A DNA stretch of 64,000 nucleotides. It comes from JAWLHU01 sp049324875. GTDB lineage: Bacteria > Bacillota > Sulfobacillia > Symbiobacteriales > Symbiobacteriaceae. The stretch is from contig JBMONC010000053.1 of assembly GCA_049324875.1 (NCBI GenBank), positions 186,001 to 250,000 of the forward strand. The letters are read 5' to 3'. Shown here piece after piece: positions 1-8,287 of the stretch. Position 1 is the first letter of the stretch. Each line of letters starts with the position of its first letter. The translations under genes and the position numbers were made by a program. The notes under the pieces are model-generated. The model was not told the DNA's origin. It worked only from the letters and a program-made list of their open reading frames with translations, and made no database searches.

Positions 1-2
1 TG

Positions 3-338
3 GTCCTGCTCTACCTGGGGCTGGCGGAGAGCCCGGGGGCTTACGTGCCCGGCTTCTGGCTGCGGACGGCGCTCACCAACATGCAGATGCCGCTCTTTGC
101 CGCCTTTGCCATGGGCGTGACGGCGGAGTCCGAGCGCGCCACGGCCAACAGCTACGCCATGGTCGGGCGCAACGTGGGCACCGCCTTCGCCTCGCACCTG
201 TTCGGCACCAGCCTCGCAGCGGGCAGCTACCTGCTCCCGTTCGCTCTGGCGAGCCTCCTGGCCCTGGGTGCAGCGGGGGCGACCCTGGCCGCCTTCCGGG
301 AGAGCCCTTCCGCAAGGCGGACTGATCTGCAGATTTGA
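3..338 (+). CDS. MFS transporter, C-terminal part (cut by window start)
   Basis: The reading frame is open from the first bases and stops with TGA at 336-338. The roughly 110 visible residues are hydrophobic, with a conserved-looking segment NSYAMVGRNVGTAFASHLFG followed by two more membrane helices and a short charged tail. That is the usual shape of the last three or four helices of a 12-helix major facilitator exporter. The substrate cannot be told from this end. The start lies outside the window, so the length cannot be compared with the family. The family assignment is an inference from helix pattern and residue bias. Confidence 0.6.
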   Translation, partial: VLLYLGLAESPGAYVPGFWLRTALTNMQMPLFAAFAMGVTAESERATANSYAMVGRNVGTAFASHLFGTSLAAGSYLLPFALASLLALGAAGATLAAFRESPSARRTDLQI

Positions 339-371
339 TGGTTATCCTAAAGAGAGGGGGCAGAACGAAGC

Positions 372-926
372 GTGCCCCGTGGAGGTATGGATCTGACTGA
401 CCTAATTGAAGTGATCGACAGCCGGGGGCGCACGCTGACCCCCTGCAAGCGGAAGGTGGCCGACCGCGAGGTCCGATTGGGCCGGGCGAAGTGGATTGGC
501 CGCAGCCGCATCCGGCTCCGCTTTGACCCGTTCGCCTACCGGTACATCCGGCTGAAGGTGCTGGCAAGGGACAAGTATACCTGCTACTGGTGCGGTCAGC
601 CCGGCTTTACCATGGACCATGTCACCCCCTGGTCCAAGGGCGGACGGACCACCATGACCAACTGCATCTGCGCCTGTGAGGAGTGCAACGGCCAGCGGGG
701 GGACATGCCCGCCGAGGAGTTCGCCCGGCGCATGAACCGGCCGGTGCCGCTGCCGGGCGTCATCCAGAGCGGTCGCCACCTGACCGCGGGCGCTGCGGCG
801 CTGGCGGAGGATCCGGCGGCAGAGGCGCAGGTGGCGGCGGCAGAGGAGGAGCCCCGGGTTCCCGGGCGGCTGGCCGCCCTGCTGGACCCGCATCTCCGGC
901 CGGTCAGCCGGGGATCCCTGTTCTAA
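372..926 (+). CDS. HNH endonuclease family protein
   Basis: A 184-residue protein with a central HNH nuclease domain at about residues 60-115. It shows CYWCG, then the DHVTPWSKGG segment carrying the first catalytic histidine, an asparagine in TNCICACEECN, and a second Cys pair, so a zinc-stabilised beta-beta-alpha metal fold is expected. The N-terminal part (DSRGRTLTPC) resembles the lead-in of other stand-alone bacterial HNH proteins. The last 60 residues are Ala/Glu/Pro-rich and probably disordered. The GTG at 372 follows a GAGGGGG about 11 bases upstream; an ATG at 387 is possible but sits too close to a GGAGG. No phage or restriction genes adjoin, so its role is unknown. Confidence 0.75.
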   Translation: MPRGGMDLTDLIEVIDSRGRTLTPCKRKVADREVRLGRAKWIGRSRIRLRFDPFAYRYIRLKVLARDKYTCYWCGQPGFTMDHVTPWSKGGRTTMTNCICACEECNGQRGDMPAEEFARRMNRPVPLPGVIQSGRHLTAGAAALAEDPAAEAQVAAAEEEPRVPGRLAALLDPHLRPVSRGSLF

Positions 927-938
927 ATTCGCTGTAAA

Positions 939-973
939 GGGGCCGACCCAGGGAGGTCGGCCCCCATTTTTTA
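939..973 (+). terminator. Rho-independent terminator of the HNH gene
   Basis: A perfect 10-bp stem (939-948 with 955-964) with a 6-base loop is followed by a run of seven T. It lies 12 bases after the HNH stop codon. Confidence 0.85.
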
Positions 974-1120
974 TGCCCCGGTAAGCGTATTCTGTCATGA
1001 TGCAATGGTTCGGATTTTCTACCCACTCCTTAGTCCCAAGGTAGTGCCTTGTATGGTATCATATACCTCGCGGATCTACGCAAAGAAGCTATGTTCCTTA
1101 AGTAAAGGAGGCGGTAATCG

Positions 1121-4100
1121 GTGAGAGTAAAATCGCGGTCTTGGCGGCGCTGGATTACGTTCCTGCTCACCCTGACCCTGCTTATCCCCACGGCGCTACC
1201 GGCTGTTGCGGAGACAGGGGACGGGACTGCACCCGCCCCGCTCATGACCTGTCTGCCGCTGAACCAGTGGGCCGAGGGGGTAGCTCTCACCTCACCGTTG
1301 GCCCAGGGAGATGTGGAGTACCACGCCACCTCCCTGCAGGTCGGCAACATCGACGGCGCCGGTCTGCCGGAGTTGACCTGGACCGGGCAGTTCAAGATTT
1401 TCCTGCCGAATGCAACCTCCGTTCGGCTTAGCATCGTCCACTACGGCCAGCCGGTGACGGTGGCCGCCTACGACAGCGCCGATAACGAGCTGCAGCGGGT
1501 CACCGCCGGGTCCCAGGAGGGAACCCCCAGCGTCGTGGAGCTATCCACCCCGGGCGGCGCCCGCAAGCTCATGCTGATTCCCGGCGAGGGGCGCTACGCC
1601 CTCAACAGCCTCTGCTACACCACGGCCACCCAGGTGGCCCGGGGTGAATCCGACCTGTATGCCACCGTGGATGCCGGGGACCGTGTCGCACCGGGAGAGT
1701 CGATCGAAGTAAAGGTTTCGGTACGGAACCTGGGCAACGCCGTGGCCCCGGGCACCCAGTCAGCCGGTGACAGCGGGTACCGGGCGGACCTGGTCCTCTC
1801 CTCCAACCTGCAGGTGCCTGTACAGCCTGGTCAGTCCTCCGTGGAGTTCAAGGAGGATATGATGCTGAAGCGGCTGGCCCCCACCTCGGATGTGGGAACA
1901 GGGGCCACGGTTGAGTACAAGACCACCGTACAGATCCCGGCAAGCACCCCGCCGGGCGCCTACTGCCTAGGGGTGGTGCTGGACTCCTATGGAGTCCTGG
2001 CCGAGGCCAACGAGCAGAACAACGTCTCGTGCGACGGGATCATCGTCGCCCCCAAGGAGAGCCCCGACAGCCAGGAGTTCAAGTGGATTGACTTCCGGAG
2101 CGAGCCGATGGGCGCGCGGGCCGAGAAGTTCACCGCCGGGATGGCCAGCCTGTACTGCCTGGGCGGATCCAAGGTGGTGGACCTGAACGCCGACTCCTAC
2201 CATGACCTGCTCTTCAAAGGCAAGTTGGAGATCACCCTGCCTCAGTCCTCTACCGTCTCCGCCACGGTGACGCACTACGGCAGCCCGGTCACCATGGAAG
2301 CCCGGTTGGGCGACAAGGTGCTGGCCACCAAGAAGACCACCGGCGGCAATGGTGCCGTGGAAACGCTGACGGTGAGCGCCGAGGCGATTGACAAGGTGAT
2401 CCTTGCCATTCCCCAGGGCTCTCAGGCCAGCCTGATCAAGCTGGGCTACCAGGCGCCGGACATCAGTGGCGACGCCTGCGACCCGCGGGTCAGCGCCATC
2501 GCCGCCGGCCCGACCCACTCCCTGGCCGTGCTGAAGGATGGAACGGCCTGGGCCTGGGGCGCCAACGTGCGGGGGCAGCTGGGGAACAACGGCCAGAGCA
2601 ACCAGTACATCCCCGTGCAGGTCAGCGGTCTGAAGGGCGTGCTGGCGGTCGCGGCGGGGCGGGACCACTCCCTGGCCCTGCTCAACGACGGGACGGTCTG
2701 GGCCTGGGGTTCCAACACCCTGCGGCAGATCGGTGACGGCACCGGCGTGGATCGGTTCACGCCCGTCCAGGTGACAGATCTGAGCAACGTGGTGGCCATC
2801 GCCGCCGGCAAGACCTTCTCCATGGCCCTCAAGGCCGACGGGACGGTCTGGGCCTGGGGCGACAACAGCTTCGGCCAGATCGGCGACGGAACGAAGGACC
2901 TCCGCAGCAGGCCGACCCAGGTAAAGGGCCTGACCAACGTCAAGGCGATCGCTGCCGGTGCGAACCACGCCCTGGCGATCAAGGCGGACGGCACGCTGTG
3001 GGCCTGGGGCTCCAACGCCCTGGGACAGCTGGGCGACGGCACCACCACCGACCGGAGCACACCCGTACAGATCCGGGGCATCACCGACGTCTACAAGGTG
3101 GCGGCCGGTCTGGACCACACCGTGGCGCTCCGGCGGGACCGGACGGTCTGGACCTGGGGTCAGAACAACCACGGCCAGCTGGGTGACGGCACCACCACCC
3201 TCCGCTCCACCCCCAAGCAGGTACCCGGCCTGGAGGCGATCCAGGCGGTCGCCACCGCCGAAGGGGCGACCCTCGCGGTCCGGCAGGATGGAACCCTGAT
3301 CTCCTGGGGTTACAACGCCTCCCACCAGCTGGGCGACGGCACGACTAATGACCGGATTACGCCCACACAGGTGGAGGGTCTGGCCAATGTCCTCGCCATC
3401 ACCAGCGGACACGGCAACCATGTGATGATGGTTAACAGCCAGGGCCGCCTCTGGCTCTGGGGCAGCAACAGCCACGGACAGGGTGCCCACCTCTTCTCTG
3501 ACCCGCGCGTGGAGGAGCCGACGGAGATCGATCTGAAGCAGTCCCTCCTGTTCTGCCCGTTCCAGTTGGAGCAGCAAGAGCCGGTGGAGGAGCCGAATCC
3601 GGCCGAGTCCTGGGCCTGCACCAAGGCTGCCTTCTCGGATGTCCCGGCCAGCCATCCGGCCTGCGGGGCGATCAACCTGCTGGTGACCGCCGGCGTGGTC
3701 AACGGCTACCAGGACGGCACCTTCAGGCCCGAGGATCCGATCACCCGTGCGGCGATGGCCAAGCTGCTGGTGGCGGCGCTGAAGCTGAAGCCGAACCCGA
3801 CCGGCAAGGTGACCTTCACCGACACCACCGGCCACTGGGCGGTGGCCCAGGGCTGGCTGCAGGTGGCGGTGGCGAACAACATCGTCACGGGATACCCCGA
3901 TCGGACCTTCAAGCCCGATGTGGAGGTGAACCGCTCGGCGGCCATCAAGATGGCGGCCGGTGCGGTCAATATCCCCCGGAGCGATGGCAGCCCGATCCCG
4001 GCGCTCCGGGCCCCCTACGACCCGCCCACCGCCCACCTGACCGATGTGCTGCCCGGCGCCTGGTACCATGACTGGGTGGTGCTCGCCCTCCGGGCCGACC

Positions 4101-4222
4101 TGATCGGGCCCGAGGCCCCCTTCCCGGTCTTCACGGCCAGCAGGCTGGAGCCTGACAAGGTCCTGAGCCGCGGCGAGGCAGCGATCCTGGTGGCCAACCT
4201 GCTCTTCTTCCGGGAGCAGTAA
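1121..4222 (+). CDS. Secreted S-layer-anchored protein with seven RCC1 repeats
   Basis: A 1033-residue exported protein. GTG at 1121 is chosen because AAAGGAGG lies 9 bases upstream. Residues 1-30 form a signal peptide (basic start, hydrophobic core, ALPAVAE cleavage region). Residues about 170-310 look like a CARDB-type beta domain ending DSYGVLAEANEQNN. Residues about 455-800 hold seven RCC1-type units of about 50 residues, each with an AWGxNxxGQLGDG-like core, expected to fold as a seven-bladed propeller. The C-terminus has three SLH modules (FSDVPASHPA..GVVNGYQDGTF; FTDTTGHWA..VTGYPDRTF; a weaker third) that should bind pyruvylated secondary cell-wall polymer. csaB, which makes that receptor, is at 48917-50023. 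The ligand or activity of the propeller is unknown. Confidence 0.9.
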   Translation: MRVKSRSWRRWITFLLTLTLLIPTALPAVAETGDGTAPAPLMTCLPLNQWAEGVALTSPLAQGDVEYHATSLQVGNIDGAGLPELTWTGQFKIFLPNATSVRLSIVHYGQPVTVAAYDSADNELQRVTAGSQEGTPSVVELSTPGGARKLMLIPGEGRYALNSLCYTTATQVARGESDLYATVDAGDRVAPGESIEVKVSVRNLGNAVAPGTQSAGDSGYRADLVLSSNLQVPVQPGQSSVEFKEDMMLKRLAPTSDVGTGATVEYKTTVQIPASTPPGAYCLGVVLDSYGVLAEANEQNNVSCDGIIVAPKESPDSQEFKWIDFRSEPMGARAEKFTAGMASLYCLGGSKVVDLNADSYHDLLFKGKLEITLPQSSTVSATVTHYGSPVTMEARLGDKVLATKKTTGGNGAVETLTVSAEAIDKVILAIPQGSQASLIKLGYQAPDISGDACDPRVSAIAAGPTHSLAVLKDGTAWAWGANVRGQLGNNGQSNQYIPVQVSGLKGVLAVAAGRDHSLALLNDGTVWAWGSNTLRQIGDGTGVDRFTPVQVTDLSNVVAIAAGKTFSMALKADGTVWAWGDNSFGQIGDGTKDLRSRPTQVKGLTNVKAIAAGANHALAIKADGTLWAWGSNALGQLGDGTTTDRSTPVQIRGITDVYKVAAGLDHTVALRRDRTVWTWGQNNHGQLGDGTTTLRSTPKQVPGLEAIQAVATAEGATLAVRQDGTLISWGYNASHQLGDGTTNDRITPTQVEGLANVLAITSGHGNHVMMVNSQGRLWLWGSNSHGQGAHLFSDPRVEEPTEIDLKQSLLFCPFQLEQQEPVEEPNPAESWACTKAAFSDVPASHPACGAINLLVTAGVVNGYQDGTFRPEDPITRAAMAKLLVAALKLKPNPTGKVTFTDTTGHWAVAQGWLQVAVANNIVTGYPDRTFKPDVEVNRSAAIKMAAGAVNIPRSDGSPIPALRAPYDPPTAHLTDVLPGAWYHDWVVLALRADLIGPEAPFPVFTASRLEPDKVLSRGEAAILVANLLFFREQ

Positions 4223-4243
4223 GCCTTCCCATTGCGCAGGCGG

Positions 4244-4280
4244 ACCCCCCCTCCCCTATGCTGATTGCGGGAGGGGGGGT
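4244..4280. terminator. Hairpin between convergent genes
   Basis: A perfect 12-bp stem (4244-4255 with 4269-4280) sits between the convergent RCC1/SLH and PAP2 genes. The T-tract is weak on both sides, but the symmetric stem could serve both directions. Confidence 0.65.
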
Positions 4281-4296
4281 TCGGGCTTTGCCGCGC

Positions 4297-4857
4297 TCAG
4301 GTGCGGTTTCCGGGGAGCGCCTTGAGCACCCGGTCCAGCGCCGGCTCCAGCTCGCCCCGCAACCCCAGCAGGAGCCCGGCTGCGAGAAAGCTGATCACGA
4401 ACGCCGCCAGCATGTCCGAGGGGTAGTGCGCCCCGGCGTAGACCCGCGCCCAGGCCATTCCGAGGGCGACCGGCCAGCTGAGCCAGCCCCAGAGGCGGGA
4501 CTCCCAGCTCATCACGAGGGCCAGGGCGAAGCCGCCGGTGCCGTGCTCGCTGGGAAAGGATGACGACGGCTTCCCTCCCAGCAGGTTGAAGGCTTCAGGG
4601 AGGGACATATAGGGCCGTTCCCGGTAGAGGAAGAGCTCGGGCAACTCGTTCAGCCCCACGGCGATGATGGCAGCCGCCACCGCCAGCAGCACCGTCTGCC
4701 GCTCCCGGCGGGGGTCGGCGCCCGGGAAGAACCAGCGGAGCAGGAGGAGGGCGGCCAGGATCCCCAGGCCCCAGACAGCCAGGAACCAGGCGAAGTAGTC
4801 CGTCCAGTAGCCCCAGCCGGCCCACTGGTTCTGTGAGTAGAAAAGCCATCTGTCCAT
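4297..4857 (-). CDS. PAP2-family membrane phosphatase (undecaprenyl-diphosphatase-like)
   Basis: A 186-residue membrane protein with five or six helices and the three phosphatase motifs of the PAP2 superfamily. Motif 1 is reduced to YRERPY, motif 2 is SSSFPSEHG and motif 3 is ARVYAGAHYPSD, with catalytic His in motifs 2 and 3. Size and motifs fit BcrC-type undecaprenyl pyrophosphate phosphatases that recycle the lipid carrier of cell-wall synthesis. A related lipid phosphatase is the alternative. It starts 5 bases after the upstream MFS gene ends and lacks a good ribosome binding site of its own, so translational coupling is likely. Confidence 0.85.
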   Translation of the reverse strand: MDRWLFYSQNQWAGWGYWTDYFAWFLAVWGLGILAALLLLRWFFPGADPRRERQTVLLAVAAAIIAVGLNELPELFLYRERPYMSLPEAFNLLGGKPSSSFPSEHGTGGFALALVMSWESRLWGWLSWPVALGMAWARVYAGAHYPSDMLAAFVISFLAAGLLLGLRGELEPALDRVLKALPGNRT

Positions 4858-4862
4858 GGAGG

Positions 4863-6101
4863 TTAGTCTGCCCGCGCCGCAACCGGGGCCATACTGTAGG
4901 TTCGAATCGGCACCGAGCCGGCGGCAAACAGGGCGACAAGGGCGTAGAGACCGGCACCCGTCAGGTAGGCTGCCTGGGGCCCGCCAAGGTCAGCCAGCAG
5001 GCCCATCGCCGCCATCGCCGGACCGTAGAGGGTCATCAGCAGCATCTCCCGGGTTGCGAAAGCCCGGGCGATCATCCGGGGATCCAGACTGGCCTGGAGC
5101 ATGGAGGACTGCATCACGTCCCGCAGTTGGTAGACCGGCCCGAAGACCACGCAGAGCGCCACGGCCAGCGGGGCGCTTCCGGCGAAGGTGTACCAGAGCG
5201 TCAGCAGGGCAAAACTGGCCGAGGAGGCGACGATGGTCCAGCCGCCCCAGCGGGCCAGCCAACCCGAGGCCGCTGCGGCCACCAGACCGCCGATCACCGT
5301 GCCGACGAAGAAGGCAGAACCCTGGTAACCCCACCACTCCGGACCCGCCCCCAGCACCTCGACCGTGAAGGCCAGCAGCAGGGCGGAGGTCCAGATCACG
5401 TTGGCGAAGTTCTCGATGGCGTCCATGATGGTGACATCCCGGACCACCCGGTTCGACCAGACCAGTCTCCACCCGGCCTTCAGCCGCTCCAGGGGCCCCT
5501 GTCCCCCGGCCTCGGCAGCGGGCTGCATCTCCCGGGGGCGGATCAGGGCAGTCGCCAGCGCCGAGAGCAGAAAGCTGGCCGCATTGAACAGGATGGCCGC
5601 ACTGGTGCCCGCAGCGGCGACCACCATTGCCCCGCCCGCCCAGGCCACCATCTGCACCGTCTGGGCGACCGCCGCAATCAGCCCGTTGGCCCGCACCAAC
5701 TCTTCCCGCTCAACCAGCGAGGGGAGGATGGAGGAGCGGGCAGGGGTGTAGAAGGCGCCCGCAAAGGCGGTCACCACCGTGGCGCTGTAGATGGCAGGCA
5801 GGCTGAGCTCCCATCGCAGGCTGAACAGCCCCAGCACCCCGACCGAGCACGCCCTGACCAGATCGGCCAGGATCATCAGCCGCCGGTGCGGCACCCGGTC
5901 GGCCACCTGCATCGTCACGAAGCCGGCCATCAGCCGGGTCAGGGTGGTCAGGATCATGATGCTGGCCGTGCCCAGGACCGAGTTGGTCTGGGCATAGGTG
6001 AAGGAGAGCACGGCCACCGTGTAGAGAATGTCGCCGAACAGGCTGATGCTCTGTCCCGTCATCAGCAGCCAGAACCCGGTATTGCGCCGCAGCGTCTGCA
6101 T
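4863..6101 (-). CDS. MFS transporter (MFS_3/TetA-like efflux type)
   Basis: About 412 residues with twelve predicted helices and the typical MFS loop between helices 2 and 3 (MQVADRVPHRRLMI). The central cytoplasmic loop (RPREMQPAAEAGGQGPLERL) and the later EVLGAGPEWWGYQ segment are characteristic of the Bacillota MFS_3 group of drug or macrolide-type exporters. The ATG at 6101 is preferred over an upstream in-frame ATG at 6182 because GGAGG lies 8 bases before it. It forms an operon with the PAP2 gene. The substrate is unknown. Confidence 0.85.
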   Translation of the reverse strand: MQTLRRNTGFWLLMTGQSISLFGDILYTVAVLSFTYAQTNSVLGTASIMILTTLTRLMAGFVTMQVADRVPHRRLMILADLVRACSVGVLGLFSLRWELSLPAIYSATVVTAFAGAFYTPARSSILPSLVEREELVRANGLIAAVAQTVQMVAWAGGAMVVAAAGTSAAILFNAASFLLSALATALIRPREMQPAAEAGGQGPLERLKAGWRLVWSNRVVRDVTIMDAIENFANVIWTSALLLAFTVEVLGAGPEWWGYQGSAFFVGTVIGGLVAAAASGWLARWGGWTIVASSASFALLTLWYTFAGSAPLAVALCVVFGPVYQLRDVMQSSMLQASLDPRMIARAFATREMLLMTLYGPAMAAMGLLADLGGPQAAYLTGAGLYALVALFAAGSVPIRTYSMAPVAARAD

Positions 6102-6229
6102 CTCGGTGTGACCTCCGCCAGATTTCCCGCCATCATGGGAAAGATGCACCAAACAGATATTCGCCTCCTGCTTTGACTGCACGGTACCTATGAATTCGTG
6201 GTATGCTCTCTTCCAGGAGGTGCCCCCCG

Positions 6230-6919
6230 ATGAAGCGGCACAAGGTCCTCATTGTCGATGATGAGCCCCGGATGCGGGAACTGATCCGGCTCTACCTGGC
6301 TGCGGAGTTCGAGCTCTCAGAGGCGGTGGACGGCTTGTCGGCCCTGCGCCAGATGCGGGCCGTCGAACCCGATCTGGTCCTGCTGGACGTGATGATGCCC
6401 TCCCTCGACGGCTGGGAGACCCTGAAGCGGATCCGGGAGGAGAGCGCCACCCCGGTGATCATGCTGACCGCCCGGGGCGATGTTCCCGATCGGGTGCAGG
6501 GGCTGCGGATGGGTGCCGATGACTACGTGGCCAAGCCCTTCGACGGGCGGGAGCTGGCCGCCCGCATCCATGCCGTGCTCCGCCGGACCTCCGGTCAGGT
6601 GGAGGCGGCGCTCCCCATCCGCCGGGGCGGGCTGCTGCTGAAGCCGGCGGAGCGGACCGCCGAGTACAGGGGAAGGGCGCTGGCTCTCACCCCCAAGGAG
6701 TTTGACCTGCTGGCGCTGCTGGCCTCCCATCCGGGCCAGGCCTTCCCGCGGGAGCGCCTGCTGGACCGTATCTGGGGTCCGGACTACGACGGGGACGCCC
6801 GGACGGTGGACAGCCACGTGAAGAACCTGCGGGAGAAGCTCGGCGACGGCGCCGCCCTGATTGCCACGGTCTGGGGCGTAGGCTACCGCTTTGCGGAGGT
6901 GGATGATGCGAAGCCGTAG
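6230..6919 (+). CDS. OmpR/PhoB-family response regulator
   Basis: A 229-residue two-domain regulator. The receiver domain (1-120) has the acidic pair in VDDEPRM, the phospho-acceptor Asp in LLDVMMPSLDGWE, a Thr in MLTARG and the Lys in AKPFDGREL. The winged-helix effector domain (about 130-228) has LTPKEFDLLALLASHPGQ and the recognition region VDSHVKNLREKL. The ATG at 6230 follows CAGGAGG with a 9-base gap, better than the in-frame ATG at 6203. Its stop overlaps the start of the partner kinase gene, so the two are co-translated. The signal and regulon are unknown; the MFS/PAP2 pair is divergent. Confidence 0.92.
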   Translation: MKRHKVLIVDDEPRMRELIRLYLAAEFELSEAVDGLSALRQMRAVEPDLVLLDVMMPSLDGWETLKRIREESATPVIMLTARGDVPDRVQGLRMGADDYVAKPFDGRELAARIHAVLRRTSGQVEAALPIRRGGLLLKPAERTAEYRGRALALTPKEFDLLALLASHPGQAFPRERLLDRIWGPDYDGDARTVDSHVKNLREKLGDGAALIATVWGVGYRFAEVDDAKP

Positions 6920-8252
6920 CCTGGTGGCCAAGCTCTGGCTGGCCTTCACCGCCCTGCTCCTCTTTGTGCTGATCCCCCTGGAGTTCGCTCTGCACCATGT
7001 GCTGGTGCAGTTCTACGCCACACAGGTGACCGAACCCCTCCTCTACCACAGCCGGCAGTTGGCCTTCCTCCTGGCGGAGGATGAGGGGGCGATCCACATG
7101 GCCCCGATGATGGGCCAGATGGTGGGAGGCGAGGTGATCGTGCTGGACCGCTCCGGCCGGCCGGTCCGCTTCGAGGGCGCCTCCCCGGTGGCCCCGCCGG
7201 AGGCGGGCGTCGCCGCCATCAAGGCGGGGAAGACCTTTGTGGGGCAGTTGCAGACACCTGGCCGTCAGACCTACATCGTCACCGGGGTTCCGGTCCCGAA
7301 CCGGGGCGGCGGCGTGCTGCTGATGGCCCCGGCCGCCCCTGTGCAGCAGTCCCTGCTGGTCGCCCGGCGCTACCTCTGGCTGGCGGGCGCGGTCAGCCTG
7401 GTGCTGGGCACCGGGCTGGCGCTGATGCTGGCCCGGAGCCTCACCCGGCCCATTCAGGCGATGGAGCGGGTGACCCGATCCATCGCCCGGGGGGACTTCA
7501 CCGTCCGGGTTCCGGTGGAGTCCCAGGATGAGATCGGCCGGCTGGGCGAGGCAGTCAACCAGATGACCGCCCAGCTCCACTCCTACGAGAACCGGCGCCG
7601 GGAGTTCCTGGCCAACGTCGCCCACGAACTGCGCACCCCCCTCTCCTACATCCGGGGCTACACCCAGGCGCTGGCGGAGGGGATCGTGACCGACCCGGCG
7701 GAGCGGGAGCGCTACCAGCGGGTGGTGCTGGATGAGTCGGTCCGGATCGGGCGGCTGGTGGATGATCTGATGGACCTCGCCCAGATGGATGAAGGGCAGA
7801 TGGCCTTCGACCGGCAGCCGCTGGACCTGCGGCTGCCGGTGGAGCAGGCGGCGGCGACGGTTCGCCCCCGAGCCCAGGCCAAGGGGGTCTCCCTGTTGGT
7901 CGAACTCCCGGACCGGCTGCCCCTCCCCCTCGCCGACGGCGGGCGGATACAGCAGGTGGTCTTCAACCTGCTGGACAACGCCCTGCGCCACACCCCCGAC
8001 GGCGGCAGCATCCGGGTGACTGCCGCCCCCGACCCCGAGGGCATCACCGTTCGGGTCACCGACACCGGCGAGGGGGTCGATCCGGAACTGGCCCCGCTGA
8101 TCTTCAAGCGGTTTGTGGGGAGGCGTCAGGGGGGACGCGGGCTGGGCCTGGCCGTGGTCCGGTCCATCGTGAAGGCCCATGGCGGGGAGGTCGGGGTGGA
8201 ATCCAAGCCCGGGGAGGGCTCCACCTTCTGGTTCCGCCTGCCCCTCGCATAA
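6906..8252 (+). CDS. Membrane sensor histidine kinase
   Basis: About 448 residues. Two membrane helices (about 10-30 and 155-175) flank an extracytoplasmic sensor region of about 125 residues containing HMAPMMGQMVGGEVIVLDR. A HAMP linker, a HisKA domain with the phosphorylated His in NVAHELRTPLSYIRGY, and a HATPase domain follow, with N box NLLDNALRHTPDGG, G1 VTDTGEGVD, F box IFKRF and G2 GRGLGLAV. The ATG at 6906 is chosen because GGAGG lies 6 bases upstream; 6903 is also possible. The gene overlaps the regulator by 14 bases. A terminator follows directly, so the operon has two genes. Confidence 0.92.
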   Translation: MRSRSLVAKLWLAFTALLLFVLIPLEFALHHVLVQFYATQVTEPLLYHSRQLAFLLAEDEGAIHMAPMMGQMVGGEVIVLDRSGRPVRFEGASPVAPPEAGVAAIKAGKTFVGQLQTPGRQTYIVTGVPVPNRGGGVLLMAPAAPVQQSLLVARRYLWLAGAVSLVLGTGLALMLARSLTRPIQAMERVTRSIARGDFTVRVPVESQDEIGRLGEAVNQMTAQLHSYENRRREFLANVAHELRTPLSYIRGYTQALAEGIVTDPAERERYQRVVLDESVRIGRLVDDLMDLAQMDEGQMAFDRQPLDLRLPVEQAAATVRPRAQAKGVSLLVELPDRLPLPLADGGRIQQVVFNLLDNALRHTPDGGSIRVTAAPDPEGITVRVTDTGEGVDPELAPLIFKRFVGRRQGGRGLGLAVVRSIVKAHGGEVGVESKPGEGSTFWFRLPLA

Positions 8253-8256
8253 AGCA

Positions 8257-8284
8257 GCCGGGAGGTTGATGCCTCCCGGCTTTT
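8257..8284 (+). terminator. Terminator of the two-component operon
   Basis: A 9-bp perfect stem (8257-8265 with 8272-8280), 6-base loop and TTTT tail. It also lies just beyond the stop of the convergent 8288-11098 gene. Confidence 0.85.
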
Positions 8285-8287
8285 CGT

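Noticed and set aside
2480..3530. Tandem DNA repeat or CRISPR-like array within the RCC1 region
   Set aside because: The periodic similarity is at protein level (RCC1 units of about 50 residues) and lies in one coding frame; there are no short direct repeats with unique spacers.
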